Part shown: positions 1-8,249 of the stretch, in pieces
How the letters are laid out: each line of letters starts with the position of its first letter
How positions within the stretch are numbered: the stretch's first letter is position 1
DNA from: an uncultured Oscillospiraceae bacterium
GTDB taxonomy: Bacteria; Bacillota; Clostridia; Oscillospirales; Oscillospiraceae
DNA: 41,191 nt
Reading direction: 5' to 3'
Assembly (NCBI GenBank): GCA_944385175.1
Contig: CALWWB010000005.1
Location: 1 to 41,191, forward strand
The notes under the pieces: model-generated
What the model saw: the letters and a program-made list of their open reading frames with translations, nothing else
Told to the model about the DNA's origin: nothing
Database searches by the model: none
Translations under genes and position numbers: made by a program

Positions 1-111
1 GCCGAGGAGAAGGCCCACGGCGAAACGATAATGGTGGGGGACAATAAACCCCAGGGCTCACGCTTTACAGTGAGCTTCCCAAAACCCACAGAGGAGGAGA
101 CAGGGATATGA
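1..111 (+). CDS. C-terminal end of a probable sensor histidine kinase (partial)
   Basis: The window opens inside a reading frame whose last 36 codons are visible. They end in TGA, which overlaps the ATG of the next gene in an ATGA junction. The tail contains the string GSRFTVSFP, which resembles the last beta strand of the HATPase domain of sensor histidine kinases, where Gly-x-x-Phe-hydrophobic-hydrophobic-Pro follows the G2 box. No catalytic motif lies in the window, so the assignment rests on this short tail and is tentative. The overlap suggests translational coupling with the peptidase downstream. Confidence 0.5.
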   Translation, partial: AEEKAHGETIMVGDNKPQGSRFTVSFPKPTEEETGI

Positions 112-1190
112 ACAATATAGCTGGAATCCAGGAAAAACTCAGAGCCCGTGGGCTGGACGGCCTGCTTATAACGGACGAGAAGAACCAGCGCTACGCCTCA
201 GGCTTTTCCTTTACCGACGGGGCGGTGCTGGTGGGCCTGGACAGAGCCTGGCTCATCACCGATTCCCGCTATATAGAAGCGGCGGAAAAGGCAGCCGGGG
301 ACGTGCTCACGGTGCAGCTCTACAACAGAGAGCTGCCTCTGAGGGAACTGCTGCGCCGGGATATAGAAGAGGCGGGTATCCGGTGCCTAGCCGCCGAGGA
401 CGGCAAACTGAGCCACCGGGAATTCCTGGAGTATGAAAAGGCCCTTGGTATGGAGCTGCTGTCCGGAGGCAGCTTGCTCCAAGAGCTGAGAGCCTCCAAA
501 AACCGGGAGGAGCTTCAGTATATGCAGCAGGCTCAGGACATAGCGGAACTGGCTCTGGAGGATGTGCTGCACATCATAAGGCCGGGCATGACTGAGCGGC
601 AGGTGATGGCAGAGCTGGTGTACTCCATGCTGCGCCACGGTTCCCAGGGCAATTCCTTTGACCCCATCGTAGTAACCGGTGCCAAGACCAGCATGCCCCA
701 CGGCGTGCCCGGGGACGAAGTGATACAGGCCGGGGACTTTGTGACCATGGACTTCGGTTGCATAAAGGGGGGCTATTGCTCCGACATGACCCGCACAGTG
801 GCCGTGGGCCGGGCCACGGAGGAGATGAAAAACGTGTATGCCCTGGTGCTGAAGGCCCAACTGGCCGGCATAGCTGTCGCCCGGGCGGGCATCCCTGGCC
901 GGGAGATAGATGCTACGGCGCGGAAGGTGATAAAGGACGGGGGCTACGGGGAGTATTTCGGCCATGGCTTCGGCCACAGCCTGGGCCTGGATATCCATGA
1001 AGCGCCCAGTGCAAATCCCGGGGGTGAGGCGCCCATGCCCGAAGGGGCGGTGTGCTCTGCTGAGCCGGGCATATATCTGCCGGGCCGCTTCGGTGTGCGC
1101 ATAGAGGATGTGATGGTGCTGGAAAAAGGAGGCTGCCGCCTTCTCACCAAGGCTAAAAAGGAGCTTATCATACTCCAGCCCCAGGGCTGA
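108..1190 (+). CDS. pepP: Xaa-Pro aminopeptidase / dipeptidase, M24 family
   Basis: This cytoplasmic metallopeptidase should remove N-terminal residues that precede proline. It has 360 residues, the usual size of the YqhT-type group, with a creatinase-like N-terminal domain (about 1-130) and a pita-bread M24 domain (about 135-350). All five metal ligands are visible: Asp215 and Asp226 with the classic 11-residue spacing, His290 in HGFGHSLG, Glu319 in EPGIYLPG and Glu333 in RIEDVM. A GGAGGAGA ribosome site ends seven bases before the ATG. Elongation factor P follows, a pairing also known from Bacillus subtilis (yqhT-efp) and sensible because both proteins deal with proline-containing chains. 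The stop codon lies in the first copy of a 21-base tandem duplication. The exact subtype (aminopeptidase or dipeptidase) is uncertain. Confidence 0.93.
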   Translation: MNNIAGIQEKLRARGLDGLLITDEKNQRYASGFSFTDGAVLVGLDRAWLITDSRYIEAAEKAAGDVLTVQLYNRELPLRELLRRDIEEAGIRCLAAEDGKLSHREFLEYEKALGMELLSGGSLLQELRASKNREELQYMQQAQDIAELALEDVLHIIRPGMTERQVMAELVYSMLRHGSQGNSFDPIVVTGAKTSMPHGVPGDEVIQAGDFVTMDFGCIKGGYCSDMTRTVAVGRATEEMKNVYALVLKAQLAGIAVARAGIPGREIDATARKVIKDGGYGEYFGHGFGHSLGLDIHEAPSANPGGEAPMPEGAVCSAEPGIYLPGRFGVRIEDVMVLEKGGCRLLTKAKKELIILQPQG

Positions 1191-1226
1191 GAAGAGGATC
1201 AGACAGGCTGAGAAGAGGATCAGACA
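1185..1226. repeat. Perfect 21-base tandem duplication across the pepP stop
   Basis: The 21 bases at 1185-1205 are repeated exactly at 1206-1226. The first copy contains the pepP stop codon (1188-1190). The second copy is untranslated and lies just upstream of the efp promoter. It looks like a recent slippage or misalignment duplication. I see no regulatory role. Confidence 0.95.
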
Positions 1227-1234
1227 AATAATGC

Positions 1235-1263
1235 TTGCAAAACACCCGCAGATACTGTAAAAT
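1235..1263 (+). promoter_or_regulatory. Sigma-A-type promoter for efp
   Basis: TTGCAA at 1235-1240 and TAAAAT at 1258-1263 are separated by 17 bases. The efp start lies 39 bases beyond the -10 box. This would let efp and the zinc-ribbon gene be transcribed apart from pepP, since no terminator separates the genes. Confidence 0.6.
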
Positions 1264-1302
1264 GACTGAGATAAATATAAATTAATTTGGGAGGTCCCTT
1301 TT

Positions 1303-1860
1303 ATGATTACAGCAGGCGATTTCAGAAACGGCGTCACCTTTGAGATGGACGGCCAGGTAATGCAGGTGGTGGAATTCCAGCACGTGAAGCCCGGCAAGGG
1401 CGCAGCCTTTGTGCGCACCAAGATGAAGAACGTCATCACCGGTGCCGTCACCGAAACATCTTTTAACCCCACCGCAAAGTTTGAGAACGCCACAGTAGAC
1501 CGCATGACCATGGAGTACAGCTATTCCGACGGCAATCTGTACTACTTCATGAATCCTGAGACCTATGAGCTGGAGCCTGTGGACGAGTCTGTCCTGGGAG
1601 ACAACTTCAAGTTCGTCAAGGAGAATATGGAGTGCACCATCTACTCCTACAAGGGCAAGGTCTTCAACGTGGAGCCCCCCTTCTTTGTGGAGCTGGAAGT
1701 CACCGAGACCGACCCCGGCTTTGCCGGCAATACCGCCACCAATGCCACCAAGCCCGCCACTCTGGAGACCGGCGCCGAGATCAAGGTTCCCCTCTTCATC
1801 GAGCCCGGCGAGAAGGTGAAGATCGACACCCGCACCGGCGAATATCTGTCCAGGGCCTGA
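1303..1860 (+). CDS. efp: Elongation factor P
   Basis: EF-P binds ribosomes stalled on consecutive prolines and stimulates peptide bond formation. The protein is 185 residues, the family norm, with an N-terminal KOW-like domain (about 1-63) followed by two OB domains. The loop that reaches the peptidyl-transfer centre is visible as KPGKGAAF with Lys32 at the tip; in Bacillus the equivalent lysine carries 5-aminopentanol. The C-terminal signature around [16 protein letters not shown] is intact. A GGGAGGT site precedes the ATG by about eight bases. Codon choice differs from most neighbours: five of six isoleucines are ATC and none is ATA, as expected for a highly expressed gene. The CD1247-like gene follows 78 bases later, probably in the same transcript. 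Confidence 0.98.
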   Translation: MITAGDFRNGVTFEMDGQVMQVVEFQHVKPGKGAAFVRTKMKNVITGAVTETSFNPTAKFENATVDRMTMEYSYSDGNLYYFMNPETYELEPVDESVLGDNFKFVKENMECTIYSYKGKVFNVEPPFFVELEVTETDPGFAGNTATNATKPATLETGAEIKVPLFIEPGEKVKIDTRTGEYLSRA

Positions 1861-1938
1861 GGCCCTGCCCTCTGGGGAGCACTGGGTTCCCCGCCGTACA
1901 GGAAGGAAATTTTGTTCAACAAAAAGGAGGTTTTCCAA

Positions 1939-2403
1939 ATGACTGTAGTTGAAAAGGCCGCATATCTCAAAGGATTGGTAGAGGGTCTGGGCATAGAGCC
2001 TGATTCCAGGGAAGGTAAGCTCTGGGGCGCTCTTGGCGAGCTGCTTTCAGACATGGCTCATGAGATCGAAGACCTTCAGGCCACGGACATGGATCATGCC
2101 GAGGCCCTGGACGAAATGGCTGAGGAACTGAGCTATCTGGAGGATCTGGTCTGCGATCTGGACGAGCCGGAGGATTTCGAGGACGATGAGTGCAGCGGCA
2201 GCTGCGATTCCTGTGGCCTCTGTGACGATGAGGACGAAGATGAGGAGCTGGAGTACGACGGCGTAATCTATGACGTCACCTGCCCGGTCTGCGGGGAGGA
2301 AATCAGCTTCGACGAAGAAACTCTGGACAAGGGTTCCATTGAATGCCCCTCCTGCGGAGAGACTCTGGAATTCGACCTGAGCGAAGATAAGGACGGGGAC
2401 TGA
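1939..2403 (+). CDS. CD1247-like acidic zinc-ribbon protein of unknown function
   Basis: This 154-residue protein resembles the clostridial family whose N-terminal half is called the CD1247 N-terminal domain. Residues 1-75 form a probable helical region with the characteristic AAYLKGLVEGLGI start. A very acidic linker follows, holding a Cys cluster (CSGSCDSCGLC). The C-terminal third has two CxxC pairs (CPVC and CPSC) that should form a zinc ribbon. I chose the ATG at 1939 because AAAGGAGG lies at 1923-1930; an in-frame upstream codon at 1912 has no ribosome site. The protein should be cytoplasmic. Its function is unknown; the position behind efp hints at a link to translation but proves nothing. 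Some databases call relatives AraC-type regulators, for which I see no support. Confidence 0.8.
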   Translation: MTVVEKAAYLKGLVEGLGIEPDSREGKLWGALGELLSDMAHEIEDLQATDMDHAEALDEMAEELSYLEDLVCDLDEPEDFEDDECSGSCDSCGLCDDEDEDEELEYDGVIYDVTCPVCGEEISFDEETLDKGSIECPSCGETLEFDLSEDKDGD

Positions 2404-2441
2404 GCCCCGGCCCGCCGCAGTGCTCAGGCAAGTGATATGGT

Positions 2442-2490
2442 AACAACAAGCAGCTCCCGCCGGAATATCCGGCGGGGGCTGCTTATTGTT
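2442..2490. terminator. Bidirectional terminator between converging operons
   Basis: A long inverted repeat pairs AGCAGCTCCCGCCGG with CCGGCGGGGGCTGCT around the loop AATAT. Flanking AACAA and TTGTT extend the stem and give both strands a U-rich end. It serves the efp operon on the plus strand and the hprK-to-acyltransferase operon on the minus strand. Confidence 0.88.
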
Positions 2491-2515
2491 ATAGTCATGA
2501 TAATCTTGCGGCGGT

Positions 2516-3634
2516 TTATTTGCACTGCTTGTCCGGAATATCAAGCTTGGATATAATACAACGCCCGACTGAATCCCAGATCGGAACGAAAACCCGGTCG
2601 GTGAGAGACTGCCACAGGCGGCCCACCGTCTTTTGGCGAAGGAATTCAATAAGAGAGCCTGCCAGATATACTGAGAGTATGGTGCCCAAGGCATGGACAG
2701 GCAGCCAGGGGGAGTCGATGAACTGAGAGGTTTTGAATACACCTTGCCACATGGAACGGATCAGCTGGTTGTCGTGAAAAAGATATACGCCGAAGGTCAG
2801 GGAAGCGGCAAAGTTGACCGCCTTGCTGTAAGCGGGCTTAAATCCGAGAAAGCACAAAAACATTTCTATGGGAACTACATAGATGAAAATACCGTTTTGT
2901 GACAAGTCGTTGGAATGTAGCAGGAAAAACTCCCTGCCGCAGCGGCCCAGCATATTGGCCGTCAGTACCCAGGCGAAGGAAAGCCCCAGTAAAACAAGGA
3001 AAATCAACCTATGCTTTTTGCATTGTGAACCTGGCTCCATGCCGTAAAGGCGGATGTATCCGGCGCTGAGGTAGAGCAGGATGAACCGGGCTGCAGTACT
3101 GTAGCTGAGCTGAATTCCAAACAGCGTAGGCAGCAGGGTATATATGCCCAGAAGTACGGCTATGGCGGACAGAAGCTGCCTCCGGCCGGAATTCCTGATG
3201 AAGCAGTTCAAATAGGGGGACAGGAGCATCAGCACCAGGAAGCTGGTGGCAAACCAGTAGTGGCCTTTGCTTATGGGAAGTACGGACATGGACAGAATTT
3301 CCCTGGTTACAAGGCCGCTGGAGGGGAAGGCGGTCAGGAAGAGCAGCAGGGCGCCAAGGGTATAGAACCATATCTGCCCAATAAAGAGGGAGAATTTTCT
3401 GAAACTGTAATTAAGGTCTACCATGTAGTAACCTGATATGAGCACAAAGACGCTCACTCCCACTTGTCCGCCCAGAGAAAGCAGCTCCGCGAAGGGCTTG
3501 TTGGCAGAATACATGAGGTCCTGAGCATAAAAGCCGTACGTAGAATAATGATAGGCTACTATCATCACCATACAGATTATCCGTAAAAGCTCGATACGGC
3601 TGTTCCTGCGGGCTTTGACTGATGTTTGAACCAT
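2516..3634 (-). CDS. Acyltransferase-3 family integral membrane protein (second of pair)
   Basis: This 372-residue protein has about ten hydrophobic segments and fits the acyltransferase-3 family (OafA/WecH-like), which usually transfers acetyl or other acyl groups to cell-surface sugars or polymers. The family's N-terminal motif is visible: an Arg-Ile-Glu-Leu-Leu-Arg segment leads into the first helix, which ends in AYHYS with the conserved His. I chose the ATG at 3634 because GGAGG sits six bases upstream; a codon four residues earlier overlaps that ribosome site. It lies 24 bases after a second gene of the same family and just before the operon terminator. The acceptor substrate cannot be read from the sequence. 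Acyl-transferring members also act on peptidoglycan or teichoic acids. Confidence 0.85.
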   Translation of the reverse strand: MVQTSVKARRNSRIELLRIICMVMIVAYHYSTYGFYAQDLMYSANKPFAELLSLGGQVGVSVFVLISGYYMVDLNYSFRKFSLFIGQIWFYTLGALLLFLTAFPSSGLVTREILSMSVLPISKGHYWFATSFLVLMLLSPYLNCFIRNSGRRQLLSAIAVLLGIYTLLPTLFGIQLSYSTAARFILLYLSAGYIRLYGMEPGSQCKKHRLIFLVLLGLSFAWVLTANMLGRCGREFFLLHSNDLSQNGIFIYVVPIEMFLCFLGFKPAYSKAVNFAASLTFGVYLFHDNQLIRSMWQGVFKTSQFIDSPWLPVHALGTILSVYLAGSLIEFLRQKTVGRLWQSLTDRVFVPIWDSVGRCIISKLDIPDKQCK

Positions 3635-3658
3635 TGTTGCCTCCATGGGACGGGAATG

Positions 3659-4720
3659 TCAGTTGCTTTGGGATGGGGGGAGCAGAGCCATCAGCCGTCC
3701 CCGAATAAGGCGGTCTATAGGAGTGTATACCCAGTGTATCAGCTGCGCCATAAGCAGGGAGAAGATAAGCGATAGAGGAATGAGAACAAGTATCCAGATG
3801 AATCTGTCCTCGGCAACGGGGAAATAAGGTACAAATTCACGATAAATTATACCGTCGCTTATCCAGGAGAGAAGGTAGGCGGCAAAAGAGAGCTCGGCGA
3901 TTTTGTAAATCAGTTTGGCGCACCAGGAGGGCAGTCGCCCCAAATCAAGGGAGGCCAGAAGGGCAAAGAGAAGCACCGACAAAATATAGGCCTGGTAGTG
4001 GTCATAGTGGATGTCGTTGTAGCCTTCTGCCTGGCCGTGGAAATAAAACTGATTAAAGAGACAAAACAACAAGAGTCCTGAGATCAGGGCCAGGGCATAT
4101 TTGCCCGGCTTTTTTCTTTCCAGGTATTCCCCGAGATAAGCTCCGGTGAAATAGTAGCATATGGGGTAGAGCTTGGCCCACCAGATGGAATAGATCTGGA
4201 AAAAGGAGTTAAACAGGGAAGGCAGCACGGAAAGGGCCAGAAAGCTGAAAACCAGCAGCTGCTTCTGCCTTTGACCGGTACAGCCCCTGTACATCATATT
4301 CAGGAAAGGAATCATCAAAAACAGTCCGCCATAGAGCAGAATGTACCAGGCGTAGCCGTTGATCTCAAAATTGATTATATCGCTGATTATTCTCAAAAGA
4401 CTGGGGCGGTTCCCCAGGTAGGCAAACTCAAAAACCAGGCAGGCGAGACTGCTGAGCAGATAGATTTCCAGTATTCTCAGCATACCCAGGTAATAGCGCC
4501 AAGACAGCACCTTGTCCCTACACAGCCAGCCGGTGAGCATGATAAACAGCGGCACACAGGGGACAAACAGCATGCGCACCAGTGCCATGGCAAAGTCCCC
4601 GGGGCCATCCATAGCTATGGTATAAAAGCCGGAATTGTCGTAATAATGCATGACAAGTACGGCCACCAGTGCGAAACTGCGTATCAAATCAAGATTCAGG
4701 TCACGTTTCTTTTCGGTCAT
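3659..4720 (-). CDS. Acyltransferase-3 family integral membrane protein (first of pair)
   Basis: This 353-residue polytopic membrane protein belongs to the same acyltransferase-3 family as its downstream neighbour. The start is typical: NLDLIRSFALVAVLVMHYY carries the conserved Arg and the His at the end of the first helix, followed by about nine further hydrophobic stretches. The ATG at 4720 is preceded by AAGGAGC; an upstream in-frame extension overlaps dnaE, lacks a ribosome site and was rejected. It begins 44 bases after dnaE on the same strand with no terminator between, so it is probably cotranscribed with the hprK-dnaE genes. The two proteins are clearly different in sequence, so this is not a recent duplication. 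Substrate unknown. Confidence 0.85.
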   Translation of the reverse strand: MTEKKRDLNLDLIRSFALVAVLVMHYYDNSGFYTIAMDGPGDFAMALVRMLFVPCVPLFIMLTGWLCRDKVLSWRYYLGMLRILEIYLLSSLACLVFEFAYLGNRPSLLRIISDIINFEINGYAWYILLYGGLFLMIPFLNMMYRGCTGQRQKQLLVFSFLALSVLPSLFNSFFQIYSIWWAKLYPICYYFTGAYLGEYLERKKPGKYALALISGLLLFCLFNQFYFHGQAEGYNDIHYDHYQAYILSVLLFALLASLDLGRLPSWCAKLIYKIAELSFAAYLLSWISDGIIYREFVPYFPVAEDRFIWILVLIPLSLIFSLLMAQLIHWVYTPIDRLIRGRLMALLPPSQSN

Positions 4721-4764
4721 TGCTTGCTCCTTGAAATCAGATGCTTTGACAAGCACAAAGCCCG

Positions 4765-7700
4765 TCACTTCACCACTATGTTTTCCTCGCCCAAAAGCTC
4801 CCTGAGCTCCTCCACCAGAGCCTGGTGGATAAGGCAGCGGGCGCCCATGCGTTTTTTCTCCGCGGCGCAGTATAGTATCATCTGCTGCTGTCCCGGGAAC
4901 ATGGTCAGGATGAGCTGTATGCGTTTGAGCATGGGGTCGCCCACACCGGTGAGCTTGACCCAAAGCTTCTTCTCCTCTGCAGGGGCTGCCTCCGGAAGGT
5001 TTACGCCCCCGGGCAGCTGGAGGTCGGATATGGGGCGGATGCTGTCTACCATGAGCTGGGGCTCCTTTTCGTCCCGGGCGGAGATACGCCCGCGAACGAT
5101 TATGGCGGCGTTTTCCTTTACATACATCCCGCCCTTGTCCAGGGCCTTCTGAAAGGCCATGAGCTCCATGGTGCCGGTGTCGTCCTCCAGCTGGATGTAG
5201 CTCATGAGGGTGTTGTTTTTTGTGGTGCGGGTCTTGGCCGCCGAAACCACTCCGGCCACGGTGATATACTGGTTGTCGGCGTAATGCCGGGGGCCGTCAT
5301 CGGCAGCAAAGTCGGACATCACGGCACCCAGGGGCACAGCGCCCATTTTCCGCACGGCTTCCCTGTAGCCGTCCATGGGGTGGCCGCTGAGATAGAGGCC
5401 GGTGGTCTCCTTCTCCATGGCCATCAGCTCCATGGGGCTGTACTCCTCCACCTGGGGAATGGCCACGGCAGCGGGGGCGGCCTCTGCCTCATCGTCCATA
5501 CCGAAAAGATCCAGCTGCCCGGCGATGTTGTCCCGCATGGACTGGGAAATGCTGTCCAGTACCGCTCCGGCTATCTGGATAAGGGCCTTGCGCTTGCAGC
5601 CCATGCTGTCGAAAGCCCCGGCCTTGATGAGGTTTTCCACGGCCCGGCGGTTCAGCTCCCGGCCGTTCATCCTGCGGCAGAAGTCGTCAAAGCTTTTGAA
5701 GGGGCCGTTTTCCCGCCGGTCCGCCACCAGGGACTCTATGGCTCCCCAGCCTATGCCTTTTATGGCCACCAGGCCGAAACGGATATTCCCCCCGGAGACG
5801 GTAAAGTTGGCGTCGGACTCGTTCACGTCCGGAGGCAGCAACTTTATGCCCAGCTCCCGGCACTCGGCGATGTACTCGGCCACCTTCTGGCTGTTGTCCA
5901 GCACCGAGGTGAGGAGAGCGGCCATATACTCCCTGGGGTAGTGTCGCTTCATGTATGCGGTGCGGTAGGCAACGATGGCATAGCTCACGGCGTGGGCTTT
6001 GTTGAAGGCGTAGCTGGCAAAGTCCAGTATCTCGTCGTATATGCTGTTGGCCACAGCCTCACTCACACCATTGGCCAGGGCCCCGGGGATGTTCCTCTCC
6101 GGGTCGCCGTGGACGAAGGCCACACGTTCAGCGTCGATGACCTTGTGCTTCTTCTTGCTCATGGCCCGGCGGATCATGTCTGCCTGGCCCAGGGAGAAGC
6201 CCGCCAGACGTCGGAATATCTCTATGACTTGCTCCTGATAGACGATGCAGCCGTAGGTGACGGAGAGTATGGGCCGCAGCAGCTCGTGCTTGTAGCTTAT
6301 CTTCTCCGGATGGGCGGAGCATTCCAGAAAGCGTGGGATGCTGTCCATGGGGCCGGGGCGGTAGAGGGAGATGATGGCGGTGATATCCTCAATGCTCCTG
6401 GGCTTGAGGGAGGTGCATACCCCGGTCATCCCGGTGCTCTCCAACTGGAATACGCCGCTGGTGCGCCCGGCGGAGAGCATATCAAAGGTCTCCGGGTCCT
6501 CCTCGCTCACGTCCTCTATGCGGAATCCGGGCTCACGCCGTCGCACCAGCTGTACAGCATCATCCAGAACCGTCAGGTTCCGCAGGCCCAGGAAGTCCAT
6601 CTTCAAAAGCCCCAGCTCCTCCAGGGTAGTCATGGGGTATTGGCAGACCACGGCCTCGTCATTGGTGGCCAGGGGCACATATTCATATACCGGCTTTTCG
6701 GTTATGACCACGCCGGCAGCGTGAGTGGAGGCATGGCGGGGCATGCCCTCCAGAGCCTTGGCCACGTCAATGAGCCGCTTGAGCTTTTCATCTCCCTCGT
6801 ACATCTCTTTCAGGGGCTTTGAAAGGCGCAGTGCCTCGTCCAGGGTGATGTTCAGGGCCCCCGGCCCGGAGGGTATCTGCTTTGCCACCTGGTCGGCCTC
6901 ACCGTAGCTGATGTTCAGAGCCCGGGCCACATCCCGCACGGAGCCTCTGGCGGCCATAGTGCCGAAGGTGACGATCTGGGCCACATGGTCGTGGCCGTAA
7001 AGACGGTTGACGTAGTCAATGACCTCGCCCCGGCGGTTGACGCAGAAGTCCACGTCTATATCCGGCATGGATACCCGCTCCGGGTTGAGAAAGCGTTCAA
7101 AGAAAAGGCTGTATTTTATAGGGTCCACATCGGTGATGTGCAGGCAGTAACTCACCACACTGCCGGCGGCACTGCCCCGGCCGGGGCCAACGGGTATGCC
7201 GCTGCGTTTGGCAAAGCCTATAAAGTCGGAGACTATGAGGAAATAGTCCACAAAGCCCATCTTTTTTATCATGTCCAGCTCGTAGTCCAGCTGCTTGTGG
7301 ACCTCCGGCCGGGTGGGGAAACGCTCCTGAAAGCCCTGCTCGCAGAGCTTTCGCAGGTATTCGTAGCTGTCCGTCTCCCCCTGCGGGAGCTTGAAGCGGG
7401 GCAGGTGGTAGTGGCCGAACTCAAAGTCGAAGTTGCAGCGCCGGGCAATGTCTACGGTGTTGTCCGCCGCCTCCGGCAGCTCCGGGAAGAGGGAGCGCAT
7501 CTCCTCCTCGCTTTTCAGGTAGAGCTCCTGGCTCTCAAAGCGCATGCGGCCGGGCTCGTCCACGGTCCTGCCCATCTGTATGCACATGAGTACGTCCTGG
7601 TAATAGGCATCGTCCTTGGTGATGTAGTGGGCGTCGTTGGTGAGGGCCAGGGCTATGCCCGTCTCCCGGTGGAGGCGGATGAGGCCCTGGGCGGCCTTTT

Positions 7701-8247
7701 TCTCCTCCCGGAGCCCGTGGTCCTGTATCTCCAGGTAGAAGTCCTCCGGGCCGAAGAGCCGGCTCAGCTCCAGGGCCTTGGCCTTGGCGGCGTCGTAGTC
7801 GCCGTTTATTATGAGCTGGGGTATGGCCCCGGCCAGGCAGCCGGAGAGGCAGATGAGGCCCTGGCTGTGCTCATGGAGCAGCTGCCAGTCTATCCGGGGT
7901 TTTATGTAGAAGCCCTCCGTAAAAGCGGAGGAGACTAAGTAGCAGAGATTTTTATATCCTGTTTCGTTCCTGCACAGGAGTATGAGGTGGGAATAGTCGT
8001 TGTCCAAGCCGTGCTCTTTCTGGTCCATGCGCCGGGGGGCCACATAGACCTCGCAGCCGATGATTGGCTTTATGCCCTGGGCCCGGCAGGCTTTGTAAAA
8101 GGCCACCGCGCCGTACATGACCCCATGGTCGGTAATGGCAAGGGCATCCTGCCCCAGCTCCTTTGCGGCCTTTGTCAGCTGGTCAATGCGGCAGGCCCCG
8201 TCCAGCAGGGAATATTCCGTATGTACATGGAGATGAACGAAGCCCAT
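4765..8247 (-). CDS. dnaE: DNA polymerase III alpha subunit, DnaE type
   Basis: This is a replicative DNA polymerase of the C family, 1160 residues long, matching DnaE1. The PHP domain (about 1-270) looks metal-competent: HLHVHTEYSLLDG at the start, then ITDHG, GCEVYVA, SHLILL and NDAHYI. The palm carries PDIDVDF with catalytic Asp398 and Asp400, and Asp551 in MDFLGLRNL. A helix-hairpin-helix region falls near 790-890 and an OB domain near 990-1070 (ITVAGVVSAAKTRTTKNN). There is no inserted exonuclease, so it is not PolC. The ATG follows the whiA stop after two bases, with GGAG placed in the end of whiA, which implies translational coupling. Its job in this organism relative to PolC (not in the window) is not visible. 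Confidence 0.98.
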   Translation of the reverse strand: MGFVHLHVHTEYSLLDGACRIDQLTKAAKELGQDALAITDHGVMYGAVAFYKACRAQGIKPIIGCEVYVAPRRMDQKEHGLDNDYSHLILLCRNETGYKNLCYLVSSAFTEGFYIKPRIDWQLLHEHSQGLICLSGCLAGAIPQLIINGDYDAAKAKALELSRLFGPEDFYLEIQDHGLREEKKAAQGLIRLHRETGIALALTNDAHYITKDDAYYQDVLMCIQMGRTVDEPGRMRFESQELYLKSEEEMRSLFPELPEAADNTVDIARRCNFDFEFGHYHLPRFKLPQGETDSYEYLRKLCEQGFQERFPTRPEVHKQLDYELDMIKKMGFVDYFLIVSDFIGFAKRSGIPVGPGRGSAAGSVVSYCLHITDVDPIKYSLFFERFLNPERVSMPDIDVDFCVNRRGEVIDYVNRLYGHDHVAQIVTFGTMAARGSVRDVARALNISYGEADQVAKQIPSGPGALNITLDEALRLSKPLKEMYEGDEKLKRLIDVAKALEGMPRHASTHAAGVVITEKPVYEYVPLATNDEAVVCQYPMTTLEELGLLKMDFLGLRNLTVLDDAVQLVRRREPGFRIEDVSEEDPETFDMLSAGRTSGVFQLESTGMTGVCTSLKPRSIEDITAIISLYRPGPMDSIPRFLECSAHPEKISYKHELLRPILSVTYGCIVYQEQVIEIFRRLAGFSLGQADMIRRAMSKKKHKVIDAERVAFVHGDPERNIPGALANGVSEAVANSIYDEILDFASYAFNKAHAVSYAIVAYRTAYMKRHYPREYMAALLTSVLDNSQKVAEYIAECRELGIKLLPPDVNESDANFTVSGGNIRFGLVAIKGIGWGAIESLVADRRENGPFKSFDDFCRRMNGRELNRRAVENLIKAGAFDSMGCKRKALIQIAGAVLDSISQSMRDNIAGQLDLFGMDDEAEAAPAAVAIPQVEEYSPMELMAMEKETTGLYLSGHPMDGYREAVRKMGAVPLGAVMSDFAADDGPRHYADNQYITVAGVVSAAKTRTTKNNTLMSYIQLEDDTGTMELMAFQKALDKGGMYVKENAAIIVRGRISARDEKEPQLMVDSIRPISDLQLPGGVNLPEAAPAEEKKLWVKLTGVGDPMLKRIQLILTMFPGQQQMILYCAAEKKRMGARCLIHQALVEELRELLGEENIVVK

Positions 8248-8249
8248 GA

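Noticed and set aside
3659..4963. Longer form of the first acyltransferase, starting inside dnaE
   Set aside because: The extra 81 residues overlap the dnaE end, lack a ribosome site and have antisense-like composition. The ATG at 4720 has AAGGAGC and the conserved family start.
5284..6822. Open frame of 512 codons on the plus strand opposite dnaE
   Set aside because: It is a shadow of the DNA polymerase gene, which carries all catalytic motifs on the other strand.
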